NCBI GenBank assembly: GCA_037893245.1
Contig: JBAIAA010000697.1
Coordinates: 186,001-250,000 of the forward strand
Reading direction: 5' to 3'
Origin: Crossaster papposus
Lineage: Eukaryota > Echinodermata > Asteroidea > Velatida > Solasteridae
DNA: 64,000 bases
Shown here: one piece after another, positions 41,803 through 54,540 of the stretch
Position numbering within the stretch: position 1 is the stretch's first letter
Layout of the letters: each line of letters opens with the position of its first letter
The notes under the pieces: model-generated
What the model was told of the DNA's origin: nothing
What the model saw: only the letters and a program-made list of their open reading frames with translations
Database searches by the model: none
Position numbers and translations under genes: made by a program

Positions 41803-44800
41803 ATACGGTTTCAGTTTTGTTCACCACCACTAACTTTTTCTCCGTCAACTTTTGGCCGCTCGTTAAACGACAAGTTCTTTATTACGTCACGCGGATCGCT
41901 TTTCACGGAGCAATTCTCTGGTAAGTTAAACATGCATATTTTGTCTCCCTTTATCCGCAAACAAACTTAGTGATTTACATACAATGTCAAGTAAGTAGAC
42001 CCTTGAATAAATAGGAATAACATGCGTTTCAAGAAACCACATATTTTAAAATAGTTAGGAAAAACCTAGAATTCCGATCCCTGCCGCACAATCAAAAGTA
42101 CAGGTTTAAAACCTGAGCTTATTACGGCCAAAACGTTCGATCTTCATTGTGATTTCTGACCAGAGAAGTGAGTTGTGTGGGTCTGAAGGGGCAGGGAACG
42201 AGAGCTGCGTTGTTGAAAAAAACAAGTATGTCTGGCACAGATCTGACAAGATTATTGAGAAATAAACCGAGACAAGATGACGTCATGGTTGGTTTACACT
42301 CGAAATATTCTGGTAACTTTTGACTTGCAAAAACAGTCCCCAAGCGTACCCTAGCTGAATTCGGCTTTTGGAAGATATACATCACACAAGCTAATAAACC
42401 ACAGCCGACGTAAGCTTGGCATAAATACAGAGTCGATTAAAAATTGCCAAACCTAAGAACCCTTGTTATACTTCTGATATCACCCGAGATAACAATCCTG
42501 CTGGAATTCCCGCTAAGAATTGGATGACCCTCTTGTAAAATTGTAAATAAATACTGTGCTGTTGTCGATTTGTATTCTGTATGTGCTTTGTGTTTATCGA
42601 TGCGTGCATCGAACCAGTAACAGTGTCATGCATGATGCAAAATGTGTGTAATGTAAAAGTTATGTATAAAATAAGACATTGTACATTAATGAGATTTTAT
42701 TTGTGATTAATTGAACATCAGATGTTCCACTGTCAAGAAAGTTTTAAAGTGATGTTTACTTCAACATTTAATGTTCACCTGAGAGTGAAGCCAAGTGGTT
42801 TCATCTCGAGGCTTTATAGACTGGTGCATGTCCATCTGTTTGGAACTAGACTGGTCTCTTTTCAGTAGTCTGATGACAGACTAGGGAGAGATTTTGACAC
42901 AGTTGACTCAGTACTAAAGGCGTATTGGACTGGTTGTTTCATATGCCAGTCTATTTTCTTGTTTTGCATGTTTTCAGTACCGTAAGTTTTTGGATTCTCA
43001 TACACAGTATCGAGAGTTCAACATTTCTGGACCAATGTTAACCTTTGACACCCTGGGTATGGCACGCAAAGTATGCAAAGGAATTCATTTTCAATGAAGA
43101 ACAACTTGGGTGAACTTATTACGTACTTAATTGAATGAAGTTTAAAACAATGGGTTCTGTTGTTGATGAAAGCATAATATCTTAGAAATTATCACGACTA
43201 CAGTTTTAAATGATGCATCCATTTTGGTAAACAGTTTATTGTGAAACATTGATTACAAAACAATGGGAACAATTTCTGGTTTAAATTATATTAAAGGTAG
43301 GATAGGCCTACACCATTTGCAGATATCGAAAATGTTTACTACCAAAATGATTAAGAAATATCTTACTTATTTAAAAGTGAATAATGCCTGTAGGCATCCA
43401 GCAAAATGAATGCGCGACTATTCTGTAATTGTTCCGAAGAACAACTAAAACCACTGCCAGACGCCGGTTGAAAACGAACGCCGTTCTTGCTTTTTTTCTC
43501 GGCATCCATGATTGTAAAACTTCGGACAGGTCAGTTAATCAATATTTACTATAAAATACAACCCCAAATCCACCCATTCATGATAGTTCAAGTAATTACC
43601 AATGATGTATCCTACCTATAATGAAGCTTGGCTTTTCGTAAGAGTGTTATCAAATCTAAGATACAAATGTATATATCTGAACCGTTATGCCGATTTTTAT
43701 ATAGGCCTAACAAATTATCCGTTTTACAGTTTTAACAGATATTTACAATTGTGTTGATCGCTACTCTCTAAGTACATGTAATAATAACACCACAAATGAC
43801 GTTATTTACTACAGTTTGTAAAACTTGTTACTAAGCAATGGAGAAATTGGCTGCCTTAAATTTTCTTAATTAAGCGTTTTGTATGGTATGGCACGCAAAG
43901 TATGCAAAGGTATGAATTTTGCAATGAAGAACAACATATCTTATAATATCTTATAAATTATCACGACTACAGTTTTAAATGATGCATCCCATTATGGTAA
44001 TCAGTTTATTGTGAAACATGATATTATATTAAAGGGAGGATACATCATTTGCAGATATCGAATTTGTTTACTATACTGAATTATTAAGAAATATCCTACT
44101 TATTTGAAAGTAAATAATGATTAACAGATATTTTATTTTTTGTTGATCGCTACTCTCTAAGTACATGTAATAATAACATCACCAATGACGTTATTTGCTG
44201 GTTAAAATGCTTTTTTTATAAATTAACGATTATAGTTTAAAAACAATATAGTTTGTCATGTAAAATTAGTTATTCAACAATGGAGAAATTGACTGGCTTA
44301 AATTATCTTAATTAAGCCTTTTATTATAGTGTTATCACACTAAAGGTACAAACATAAATATCTAGAGCGTTTAAATGTCGGTTTTACATACAACAGTTAT
44401 ATATCTTTTTGTATGAAGTTTTACAGTTTTAACACAGAGACTAGTGCATATTTACAACTTTGTCGATCACTCTCTGTTGAGTAATATTAACACCACAAAT
44501 GACGTTTATTTTCTGGTATTTAAAATGCTTTTTAAACGGTGACGTAAGTGCAACTGTAGTTATCTATGTGATCGCTTGGAGTTTATAGCATAAATTCTAT
44601 CGAAGATATTTCAAAGAAACCAAAATAACAATGTCTTGTCAAAATTTTTGTTCATTCCATTGGTTTTCTCTGTCATTTCGTTCCGTTTCTTTTCGTTTAT
44701 TTAATCTCACCGTTCAGTTTAAAAGTTAACAATCTTCCTTGCTCATCAAAATAGAATACATGCGTGAAATACGGACTATTCATCAATACCTGGGACAATT

Positions 44801-44813
44801 TAGCCTTCTAACG

Positions 44814-44867
44814 CAGTGGCGTAGACAGGGGTGCATGGCCTGGGGCACCCCCCCCCCCCCCCCCCCC
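44814..44867. repeat. CAGTGGCGTA-type end plus poly-C tract (second copy)
   Basis: The same unit as at 22,379, with about 20 C. Its presence at the same place in both flanks shows it predates the segmental duplication. Confidence 0.4.
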
Positions 44868-46493
44868 AACAGACTCCCAGTTTCCCTAGGTGCCCCCCAC
44901 AACAAACGTGACCTCCCCGTTTTCTTCCAAAACCAAACAGAGACTCAACAGACCATATAACCTAGTGCTATGTGCATTTTCTAAAGTTTAAATGGAATAA
45001 ACATCATTTCGCTTGCTGTAATTGTCCGAAATGGATGGATTGGGGGCGGGGAGTATGTTATAGCAAATATTGTTACACTGACTTTCTTTGGACGTTTTGG
45101 GTTCGTAGATGCTGGACAAAAATCAACAAAAACCAATCATGTTCTTGTAGTCAGGTACCCTGACCCAACGATGAAACGGATCAATTTGTAGACGTTGGGG
45201 GGAATTGTAAGGTCTGAAAATCAGTTGTACATCTTCACAGGTGTGTAATCAATTGCAAAGAAAATATGGAATAACTAGATATGAACAATTAGAAGCAGTA
45301 TTTGAACAAGTCATTTTTTTGTCCCAACGCTGGTCGGCCAACAAGCGTTGGAAATCGATACACAAATACCACTCTACCAGGAGCCATGATTTTACAGGAT
45401 GCTTCAGACTGCCATTACCTAACAGTCCAGAGTAAAGTGTTTTGTGATCATTTAATAATTTATTTTGTTTGATGCTTGCAAATGTTGCATATTCCCTTTA
45501 AGGTTATAGTCTACCATTTGTCAGTTGTGAATTTTTAGACAACCGTATAAAACCGTGTCAGCAGGAGTTCTTTAAATCATACAAAATTGTACTTAACAAC
45601 TAACCAGTCAACGTTTTAGCTCTGTGAATGCTTTAAACTTTGAGAAAATATGATATTCAAAGATTGCGATTTTAAACATAATTATCATGTTATTGACGTC
45701 AAGATGACGTCATCTAGTATCAGATTACAAGCGACCAAATAGTTTTAGATTTCCAATCAAAGTCCGAAAGTGATGATTATTGATTGGCATTAATTGATAC
45801 AGGCGCATACGGCCACACAGATCTGCCATTCTCGAATGTCAACTTTTCCTTATCAGCTTCCCGCCAAAACAAGGCAAGCTTGCTAAACGCAAGGGCGACT
45901 TGGATATGTTTATCAGGAAGTACAAGGTCCAACATTTTGATCCGATGACGTGATCTCAGCCGATAGCTTACATTTTGGTTGGAAATCAGCGCCATATTTC
46001 TATCAGTTGGTCTTTGCATTGTTTCAAATCACACTCGTGACATACAAGACTCGATATCTATTGCCGATACGGAGGTTGAGATATAAAGGTGAGATTGGGT
46101 TCATAATTATTGTAAGACAAACGCATTCTTGTAGGTTTTGGTGATACTAAATGTTACTTGCGTTAGAAATTATTACAAAAATACAACTCTACTTGAAAAT
46201 CATGATTTTACAGAATGCTTCAGACTGCCATTACCTAACAGTTCAGAGTAAAGTGTTTTGTGATCATTTAGTAATTTATTTGTATGATGTTTGCAAATGT
46301 TGTATATTCCATATGTTGGTTATAGTCTACCATTGGTCAGTTGTGCATTTTTATCGTATAAAACCGTGACGGCAGAATTCTCATATTCTAAGGAATTGTA
46401 CTTAACATCTAACCAGTCAAAGTTTTAGCTCTGTGAATGCGTTAAACTTAAAATATGATATTCAAAGATTGCGATTTTAAACATATTATGTTA

Positions 46494-46515
46494 TTGACGT
46501 CACGATGACGTCATC
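46494..46515. promoter_or_regulatory. Paired CRE-type palindromes, conserved in each array unit
   Basis: TTGACGTCACGATGACGTCATC holds two overlapping-spaced TGACGTCA sites, the full ATF/CREB palindrome. It recurs at about 45,695 (one change), 49,064, 53,178, 54,370 (degenerate) and 58,459. Retention in all units could be simple descent; function is unproven. Confidence 0.45.
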
Positions 46516-47740
46516 TAGTATCAGATTACAAGCGACAATATAGTTTCAGATTTCCAACCAAAGCCCGAGAGTGATAATTATTGGCATAATTTGATACAGG
46601 CTCATACGGCCGCACAGTTCTGCCAACATTTTCCTATAGCTTCCCGCCAAAACAAGGCAAGCTTGCTGAACGCAAAGGCGACTTGATTATGTCTATCCAA
46701 GTGCTAAAGTACAACATTTTGATCTGATAACGTGGTCTGAGCGCAGCCGATAGCTTAAATTTTGGTTCGAAAGCGGCGGCATAGGATATTTTTACCAATA
46801 TATCTTTGCATTGTTTTAATGCACACTCGTGACATACAAGACTCGATTTCTATTGCCGATACGGAGGTTGAGATAAAGGTGAGATTGGGTTCATGATTAT
46901 TGTAAGACAAACGCATTCTTGTAGGTTTTGGTGATACTAAATGTTACTTTCCACGCCTAGTCATTGGAACTGTTGTTCCCAATGGAATTAAGTGCTGCGT
47001 CATATACGTGCACACAAACACGTCTGGTTTGGTGTAATGTACGTTTGTTTATTTTGTGACGGCGATCACGGGATTGATAGAGGCAACACTAATTCGTCGA
47101 ACAATGCACTGGAATCGAAAAGCTGGAACTCATTATAGTTGCGCTCTGTACGTGGAGAATCGATTCTAGCGTAGATTTAGGCTGAGCAAGTATCGAGGGT
47201 ATTTTTGGTTAAATCATTTTAGTCGTACACACGTTACCACCGCGACTATTAGCCAATTTCCTGTACTATATTTCAATACTTGATTTATTAGGGTAAAGTT
47301 CAGACCCACATTGCACTTTAAAAAAAATAGCTTTGCGAATTTGCAACAACTATTGTCTGCTCGATGCTACGCAATGTTTGTTTACTGCCGGTCAAAATAC
47401 CTGATGATATTGACGTCTTTAACGGTTTGTTAGTTGCAATTCGATGCACCATCATTACAAATTATTGAAAATTTGCTACAAAATGTACGTTAGTGCTGCC
47501 GCCATTTTGTTTTGCCTGAGCTAGACAACTTCTCTTACGGCTACATGTTTGTGACGTTGTAGCCGTAGCTGTAGCTGTAGACGGCATTTTGCATATGGTG
47601 CATTTGGGGGGAATAATTTGGACGGTCGTGCTGAGTAGTAATACTGGTCACTACACGTACTACACGGTTGGTAACCTGACTGTTAGGTATTAATGCTGGG
47701 CGTTCAACGCTTACCATCGAATAGTCTGTGACCCATTTTA

Positions 47741-47900
47741 ATTGTATACAGTCCCTAGTGGCGTACACACGACTTTTATACCTTTTTCTATTAACCAAAA
47801 TTATTGGTTTATTATGCACCTAAATAATTTCATTTAGATAGGGTCTTATAGAAAAAGGTATAAAAGTTGTGTATACGAACAACTAGGGACTGTATACAAT
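47741..47900. repeat. 160-bp palindromic unit (first of three)
   Basis: ATTGTATACAGTCCCTAGT (47,741-47,759) is exactly complementary to ACTAGGGACTGTATACAAT (47,882-47,900). The inner CGTACACACGACTTTTATAC and CTTTTTCTAT pair with ATAGAAAAAGGTATAAAAG. The same unit is at 50,299-50,459 and 51,257-51,418, with right-arm-only repeats at about 50,480-50,580 and 51,440-51,640. It looks like a MITE amplified within the array. Confidence 0.65.
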
Positions 47901-47945
47901 TAACTGGGGACTGTATCCATTTTATTTTTCCTCAAAAAAGTAACT

Positions 47946-48185
47946 TTTTAGTTTGTACACGGTTCTATGGAGTAGTGATTTTATTCCCGTGTAGGATTTG
48001 TGTAGTGGTTTTTTGTGCACGGGTCTATGGAGTAGTGAGTAGGAAATTCATTTTCCATCTAAACGGAACTTTAAAGTTTGTATACGGTTCTACAGAATAG
48101 TGATTTGATTTTATTCTCTTGTAAGAGTTGGGTATCATTGTTTTGTACACTGGTCTATGGAGTAGCGATTTTATTCCCTTGTAAG
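47946..48185. repeat. 126-bp minisatellite, block 1 (about two units)
   Basis: The unit core TTTGTACACGGTTCTATGGA continues GTAGTGATTTTATTCCCGTG, then a related half TTTTGTGCACGGGTCTATGG and AGTAGTGAGTAGG. The unit is thus itself two diverged halves. Confidence 0.7.
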
Positions 48186-50602
48186 ATGTCGGAAATACGG
48201 TTCGAGTAATTGAAATAGTAGGTGTAGGGCTCGTTGTACTACTCAACACATATGGGCAAGTTCTTCCCCCCAATCGTGCAGGGTATCGCATTTCGGACAG
48301 CCTGATACCTACTGTGCTTAAGACACATTCAATAGATTGATATGAACCCAACATTTAGGCTTTTCTTAATTTTATTTTATTTGCTTCTCAGTAATTCGGA
48401 ATTCGGAGGCGAAGTCGAAGACGAAGCAAAGGTTCCGAAAATACGTTATGATGCAGCTGTGGCGAATGCATTGTGAATTTTTGACCATAAATACCGACTC
48501 GGTAAAAAGTATTGCGCATGCGTTGTGAACGTTCAACCAATAAAACGATAAGGCACTCTGTATTTTATAGGAGTCCAAAGTTCATATGACACTGGAAAAG
48601 TGTACATGTCTTTATCATACGTTTAATACCGGCCATGTTGTGGCATTAATATACACTGACTTCTGTGCACAGTTTGGGTTCGTAGATGCTCAGAAACTCA
48701 ATTGCCGACCAGCGTTAGAAATTATTACAAAAATACAACTCTACTTGAAAATGTCAGCTCACCAGGAGCCATGATTTTACAGGATGCTTCAGACTGCCAT
48801 TATCTAACAGTCCAGAGTAAAGTGTTTTGTGATCATTTTGTAATTTATTTGTATGATGCTTGCAAATGTTGTATATTCCATATGTTGGTTATAGTCTACC
48901 GTTGGTCAGTTGTGCATTTTTATCGTATAAAACCGTGACAGCAGAATTCTCATATTCTAAGGAATTGTACTTAACAACTAACCAGTCAAAGTTTTAGCTC
49001 TGTGAATGCGTTAAACTTAAAATATGATATTCAAAGATTGCGATTTTAAACATATTATGTTATTGACGTCACGATGACGTCATCTAGTATCAGATTACAA
49101 GCGACCATATAGTTTCAGATTTCCAACCAAAGCCCGAGAGTGATAATTATTGGCATAATTTGATACAGGCTCATACGGCCGCACAGATCTGCCAACATTT
49201 TCCTATAGCTTCCCGCCAAAACAAGGCAAGCTTGCTGAACGCAAAGGCGACTTTATTATGTCTATCCAAGTGCTAAAGTACAACATTTTGATCTGATAAC
49301 GTGGTCTGAGCGCAGCCGATAGCTTACATTTTGGTTCGAAAGCGGCGGCATAGGCTATTTCTACCAATTAATCTTTGCATTGTTTTAATGCACACTTGTG
49401 ACACACAAGACTCGACATCTATTGCCGATACGGAGGTTGAAATATAAAGGTGAGATTGGGTTCATAATTATTGTAAGACAAACGCATTCTTGTAGGTTTT
49501 GGTGATACTAAGGTTTAATTGCCACGTCTAGTCATTGGAACTGTTGTTCCCATTGGAATTACGTGCTGCGTCATACGTGCACACAAACACGTCTGGTTTG
49601 GTGTCGTGTACGTTTGTTTATTTTGTGACGGCGATCACGGGGTTGATAGAGGCACACTAATTCATCGAACAATGTACTGGAATCGAAAAGCTGGAACTCA
49701 TTATAGTTGCGCTCTGTACGTGGAAAATCGATTCTAGCGTAGATTTAGGCTGAGCAAGTATCGAGGGTATTTTTGGTTAAATCATTTTAGTCGTACACAC
49801 GTTACCACCGCGACTATTAGCCAATTTCCTGTACTCTATTTCAATAATTGATTTATTGGGGTAAAGTTCAGACCCACATTGCACTTTAAAAAAAATAGCT
49901 TTGCGAATTTGCAACAACTATTGTCTGCTCGATGCTACGCAATGTTTGTTTACTGCCGGTCAAAATACCTGATGATATTGACGTCTTTAACGGTTTGTTA
50001 GTTGCAATTCGATGCACCATTATTGAAAATTTGCTACAAAATGTACGTTAGTGCTGCCGCCATTTTGTTTTGCCTGAGCTGGACAACTTCTCTTACGGCT
50101 ACATGTTTGTGACGTTGTAGCCGTAGCTGTAGCTGTAGACGGCATTTTGCATATGGTGCATTTGGGGGGAATAATTTGGACGGTCGTGCTGAGTAGTAAT
50201 ACTGGTCACTACACGTACTACACGATTGGTAACCTGACTATTATGTATTAATGCTGGGCGTTCAACGCTTACCATCGAATAATCTGTGACCCATTTTAAT
50301 TGTATACAGTCCCTAGTGGCGTACAGACGACTTTTATACCTTTTTCTATTAACCAAAATTATTGGTTAATTATGCACCTAAATAATTTCATTCAGATAGG
50401 GTCTTAATAGAAAAAGGTATAAAAGTCGTGTATACGAAAAACTAGGGACTGTATACAATTAACTAAGGACTATATCCATTTTTTTATTGGTTAATTATGC
50501 ACCTAATTAGATAGGGCCTTATAGAAAAGGGTATAAAAGTCGTGTATACGAAAAACTAGGGACTGTATACAATTGACTGAAGACTGTATCCATTTAATTT
50601 TT

Positions 50603-50985
50603 CCTCAAAAAATAACTTTTTAGTTTGTACACGGTTCTATGGAGTAGTGATTTTATTCTCGTGTAGGATTTGGGTGGTGATTCTTTGTGCATGGTTCTAT
50701 GGAGTAGTGAGTAGGAATTTCATTTTCCCTCGAAAAATTACTTTTTAGTTTGTACACGGTTCTATGGAGTAGTGATTTTATTCCCGTGTAGGATTTGTGT
50801 AGTGATTTTTTTTGTGTACGGGTCTATGAAGTAGTGAGTGGGAATTTCATTTTCCCTCGAAAAATAACTTTTTAGTTTGTACACGGTTCTATGGAGTAGT
50901 GATTTTATTCTCTTGTAAGAGTTGGGTATCATTGTTTGTACACTGGTGTATGGAGTAGCGATTTTATTCCTTTGTAAGATGTCGG
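50603..50985. repeat. 126-bp minisatellite, block 2 (about three units)
   Basis: Same unit as block 1, starting at 'ctcaaaaaataactttttag'; successive cores are near 50,618, 50,744 and 50,868. Confidence 0.75.
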
Positions 50986-51639
50986 AAATACGGTTCGAGT
51001 CATTGAAATAGTAGGTGTAGGGCTTGTTGTATTACTCAACACATATGGGCAAATTCTTCCCCCCAAATCGTGCAGGGTATCGCATTTCGGACACATAATT
51101 ATGGTGCATCATTTGGTGGGGAATAATTTGGACGGTCGTGCTGAGTAGTAATACTGGTCACTACACGTACTACACGATTGGTAACCTGACTGCTATGTAT
51201 TAATGCTGGGCGCTCAACGCTTACCATCGAATAGTCTGTGACCCATTTTAATTGTACAATGTATACAGTCCCTAGTGGCGTACACACGACTTTTATACCT
51301 TTTTCTAATAACCAAAATTATTGGTTAATTATGCACCTAAATAATCTCATTTAGATAGGGTCTTATAGAAAAGGGTATAAAAGTCGTGTATACGAAAAAC
51401 TAGGGACTGTATATAATTAACTAGGGACTGTATCCATTTGTATTGGTTAATTATGCATCTAAATAATCTCATCTAGATATGGTCTTATAGAAAAAGGTAT
51501 ACAAGTCGTGTATACGAAAAACTAGGGACTGTATACGAACAACTAGGGACTGTATCCATTTTTATGGGTTAATTATGCACCTAAATAATCTCATCTAGAT
51601 ATCTTATATAAAAGTCGTGTATACGAAAAACTAGGGACA

Positions 51640-52290
51640 TTTTATTTTTCCTCAAAAAAACTTACTTTCTAGTTTCTAGTTTGTACACGGTTCTATGAAG
51701 TAGTGATTTCATTCCCGTGTAGGATTTGTGTAGTGATTTTGTGTGCACGGGTCTATGGAGTAGTGAGTAGGGATTTCATTTTCCCTCGAAAAATAACTTT
51801 TTAGTTTGTAGGCCTACACGGTTCTACGGAGTAGTGATTTCATTCTTGTGTAGGATTTGTGTAGTGATTTTTTGTACACGGGTCTATGAAGTAGTGAGTA
51901 GGGATTTCATTTTCCCTCGAAAAATTACTTTTTAGTTTGTACACGGTTCTATGGAGTAGTGATTTTATTCCCGTGTAGGATTTGTGTAGTGATTTTTTGT
52001 GTACGGGTCTATGAAGTAGTGAGTAGGAATTTTATTTTCCCTCGAAAAATAACTTTTTAGTTTGTACACGGTTCTATGGAGTAGTGATTTTATTCCCGTG
52101 TAGGATTTGTGTAGTGATGTTTTGTGTACGGGTCTATGAAGTAGTGAGTAGGAATTTCATTTTCCCTCGAAAATTAACTTTTTAGTTTGTACACGGTTCT
52201 ATGGAGTAGTGATTTGATTTTGTTCTCTTGTGGGAGTTGGGTATCATTGTTTGTACACTGGTCTATGGAGTAGCGATTTTATTCCCTTGT
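51640..52290. repeat. 126-bp minisatellite, block 3 (about five units)
   Basis: Cores near 51,669, 51,800, 51,929, 52,055 and 52,183, spaced 126-131 bp. Units here are more alike than between blocks, a sign of local homogenisation. Confidence 0.75.
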
Positions 52291-54540
52291 AAGATGTCGG
52301 AAATACGGTTCGAGTAATTGAAATAGTAGGTGTAGGGCTTGTTGTTCTACTCAACACATATGGGCAAATTCTTACCCCCAATCGTGCAAGGTATCGCATT
52401 TCGAACAGCCTGATGCCTACTGTGCCACATTCAATAGATTGATATGAACCCACAAGTTAAACCTTTATTTAATTTTATGTATTTGCTTCTCAGTGATTTC
52501 GGAATTCGGAGGCGAAGCCGAAGACGAACCAAAGGTTTCGAAAATACGTTATGATGCAGCTGTGGCGAATGCATTGTGAATGTTTGACTATAAATACCGA
52601 CTCGGTAAAAAGTATAGCGCATGCGTTGTGAACGTTCAACCAATAAAACGATAAGGCACTCTGTATTTTATAGGAGTCCAAAGTTCATGACACTGGAAAA
52701 GTGTTTAAGACCAGCCAGCTATGTCTTTATCATCCGTTCAATACCGGCCATGTTGTAGCGTTAATATACACTGACTTTTGTGCACAGTTTGGGTTCGTAG
52801 ATGCTCAGAAACCCAATTGCCGACCAGCGTTAGAAATTATTACAAAAATACAACTCTACTTGAAAATGTCAGCACACCAGGAGCCGTGATTTTACAGGAT
52901 GCTTCAGACTGCCATTATCTAACAGTCTAGAGTAAAGTGTTTTGTGATCATTTAGTAATTTATTTGTATGATGCTTGCAAATGTTGCATATTCCATATGT
53001 TGGTTATAGTCTACCATTGGTCAGTTATGCATTTTTATCGTATAAAACCGTGACAGCAGAATTCTCAAATTCTAAGGAATTGTACTTAACAACTAACCAG
53101 TCAAAGTTTTAGCTCTGTGAATGCGTTAAACTTAAAATATGATATTCAAAGATTGCGATTTTAAACATGTTATGTTATTGACGTCACGATGACGTCATCT
53201 AGTATCAGATTACAAGCGACCATATAGTTTCAGATTTTCAACCAAAGCCCGAGAGTGATGATTATTGATTGGCATTAATTGATACAGGCGCATACGGCCA
53301 CACAGATCTGCCAACATTTTTCTATAGCTTCCCGCCAAAACAAGGCAAGCTTGCTGAACGCAAAGGCGACTTGATTTAGTATATCCAAGTGCTAAGGTAC
53401 AACATTTTGATCTGATATCGTGGTCTCAGCGCAGCCGATAGCTTAAATTTTGGTTCGAAAGCGGCGGCATAGGCTATTTCTACCAATTAATCTTTGCATT
53501 GTTTTAATGCACACTCGTGACATACAAGACTCGATTTCTATTGTCGATACGGAGGTTGAGATAAAGGTGAGATTGGGTTCATAATTATTGTAAGACAAAC
53601 GCATTCTTGTAGGTTTTGGTGATACTAAATGTTACTTGCCACGCCTATAGTCATTGGAACTGTTGTTCACATTGGAATTAAGTGCTGCGTCATACGTGCA
53701 CACAAACACGTCTGGTTTGGTGTAATGTACGTTTGTTTATTTTGTGACGGCGATCACGGGGTTGATATAGAGGCAACACTAATTCATCGAACAATGTACT
53801 GGAATCGAAAAGCTGGAACTCATTATAGTTGCGCTATGTACGTGGGGAATCGATTCTATAGCGTAGATTTAGGCTGAGCAAGTATCGAGGGTATTTTCAT
53901 GTTAAACCATTCTATGTCATACACACGTTACCACCGCGACTATTAGCCAATTTCCCGTACTCTATTTCAATACTTGATTTATTAGGGTAAAGTCCAGACC
54001 AACATTGCACTTTAAAAAAAAATAGCTTTGCGAATTTGCGACAAAAATACAACTCTACTTGAAAATGTCAGCACACCAGGAGCCATGATTTTACAGAATG
54101 CTTCAGACTGCCATTATCTAACAGTCCAGAGGAAAGTGTTTTGTGACAATTTAGTAATTTATTTTGTTTGATGTTTGCAAATGTTGTATAATTATTTCCC
54201 TTGAGGTTATAGTCTACCATTTGGCAGTTTTATCGTAAAACAGCAGAAGTTTTCAAAATCGAAAGAATTGTACTTGACAACTAACCTGACAAAGTTTTAG
54301 CTCTGTGAATGCTGTAAACTCTAAGAAAATAATATTCAAAGATTGCGATTTTGAACCTGTTAATAAGTTTACGACGTCACGGTGACGTCATCAAGCTTCA
54401 TGTTACAAGCAACCAAAAATTGTTAAGATTTCTAGCCTAAGCCTAGCCCGAGAGTGATGATTATTGATTGGCATTAATTGATACAGGCGCATACGACTAC
54501 ACAGATCTGCCATTCTCGAATGTCAACATTTTCTTATTAG

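Larger units (their letters stand above)
30267..45600 (+). repeat. Segmental duplication, copy B
   Basis: The partner of 7,297-23,165. Exon lengths are mostly identical between copies (184, 103, 261, 139, 190 and 100 nt). Differences are one fewer Death exon, a shorter repeat exon, a swapped 2-kb block and fewer LRR modules. Confidence 0.9.
41501..45600. other. 3' flank of NLR copy B
   Basis: Matches 19,780-23,165, with an extra internal duplication (about 43,340-44,300) of the AT-rich words 'atcacgactacagttttaaatgatgcatcc' and 'aacaatggagaaattg'. No gene is called. Confidence 0.65.
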
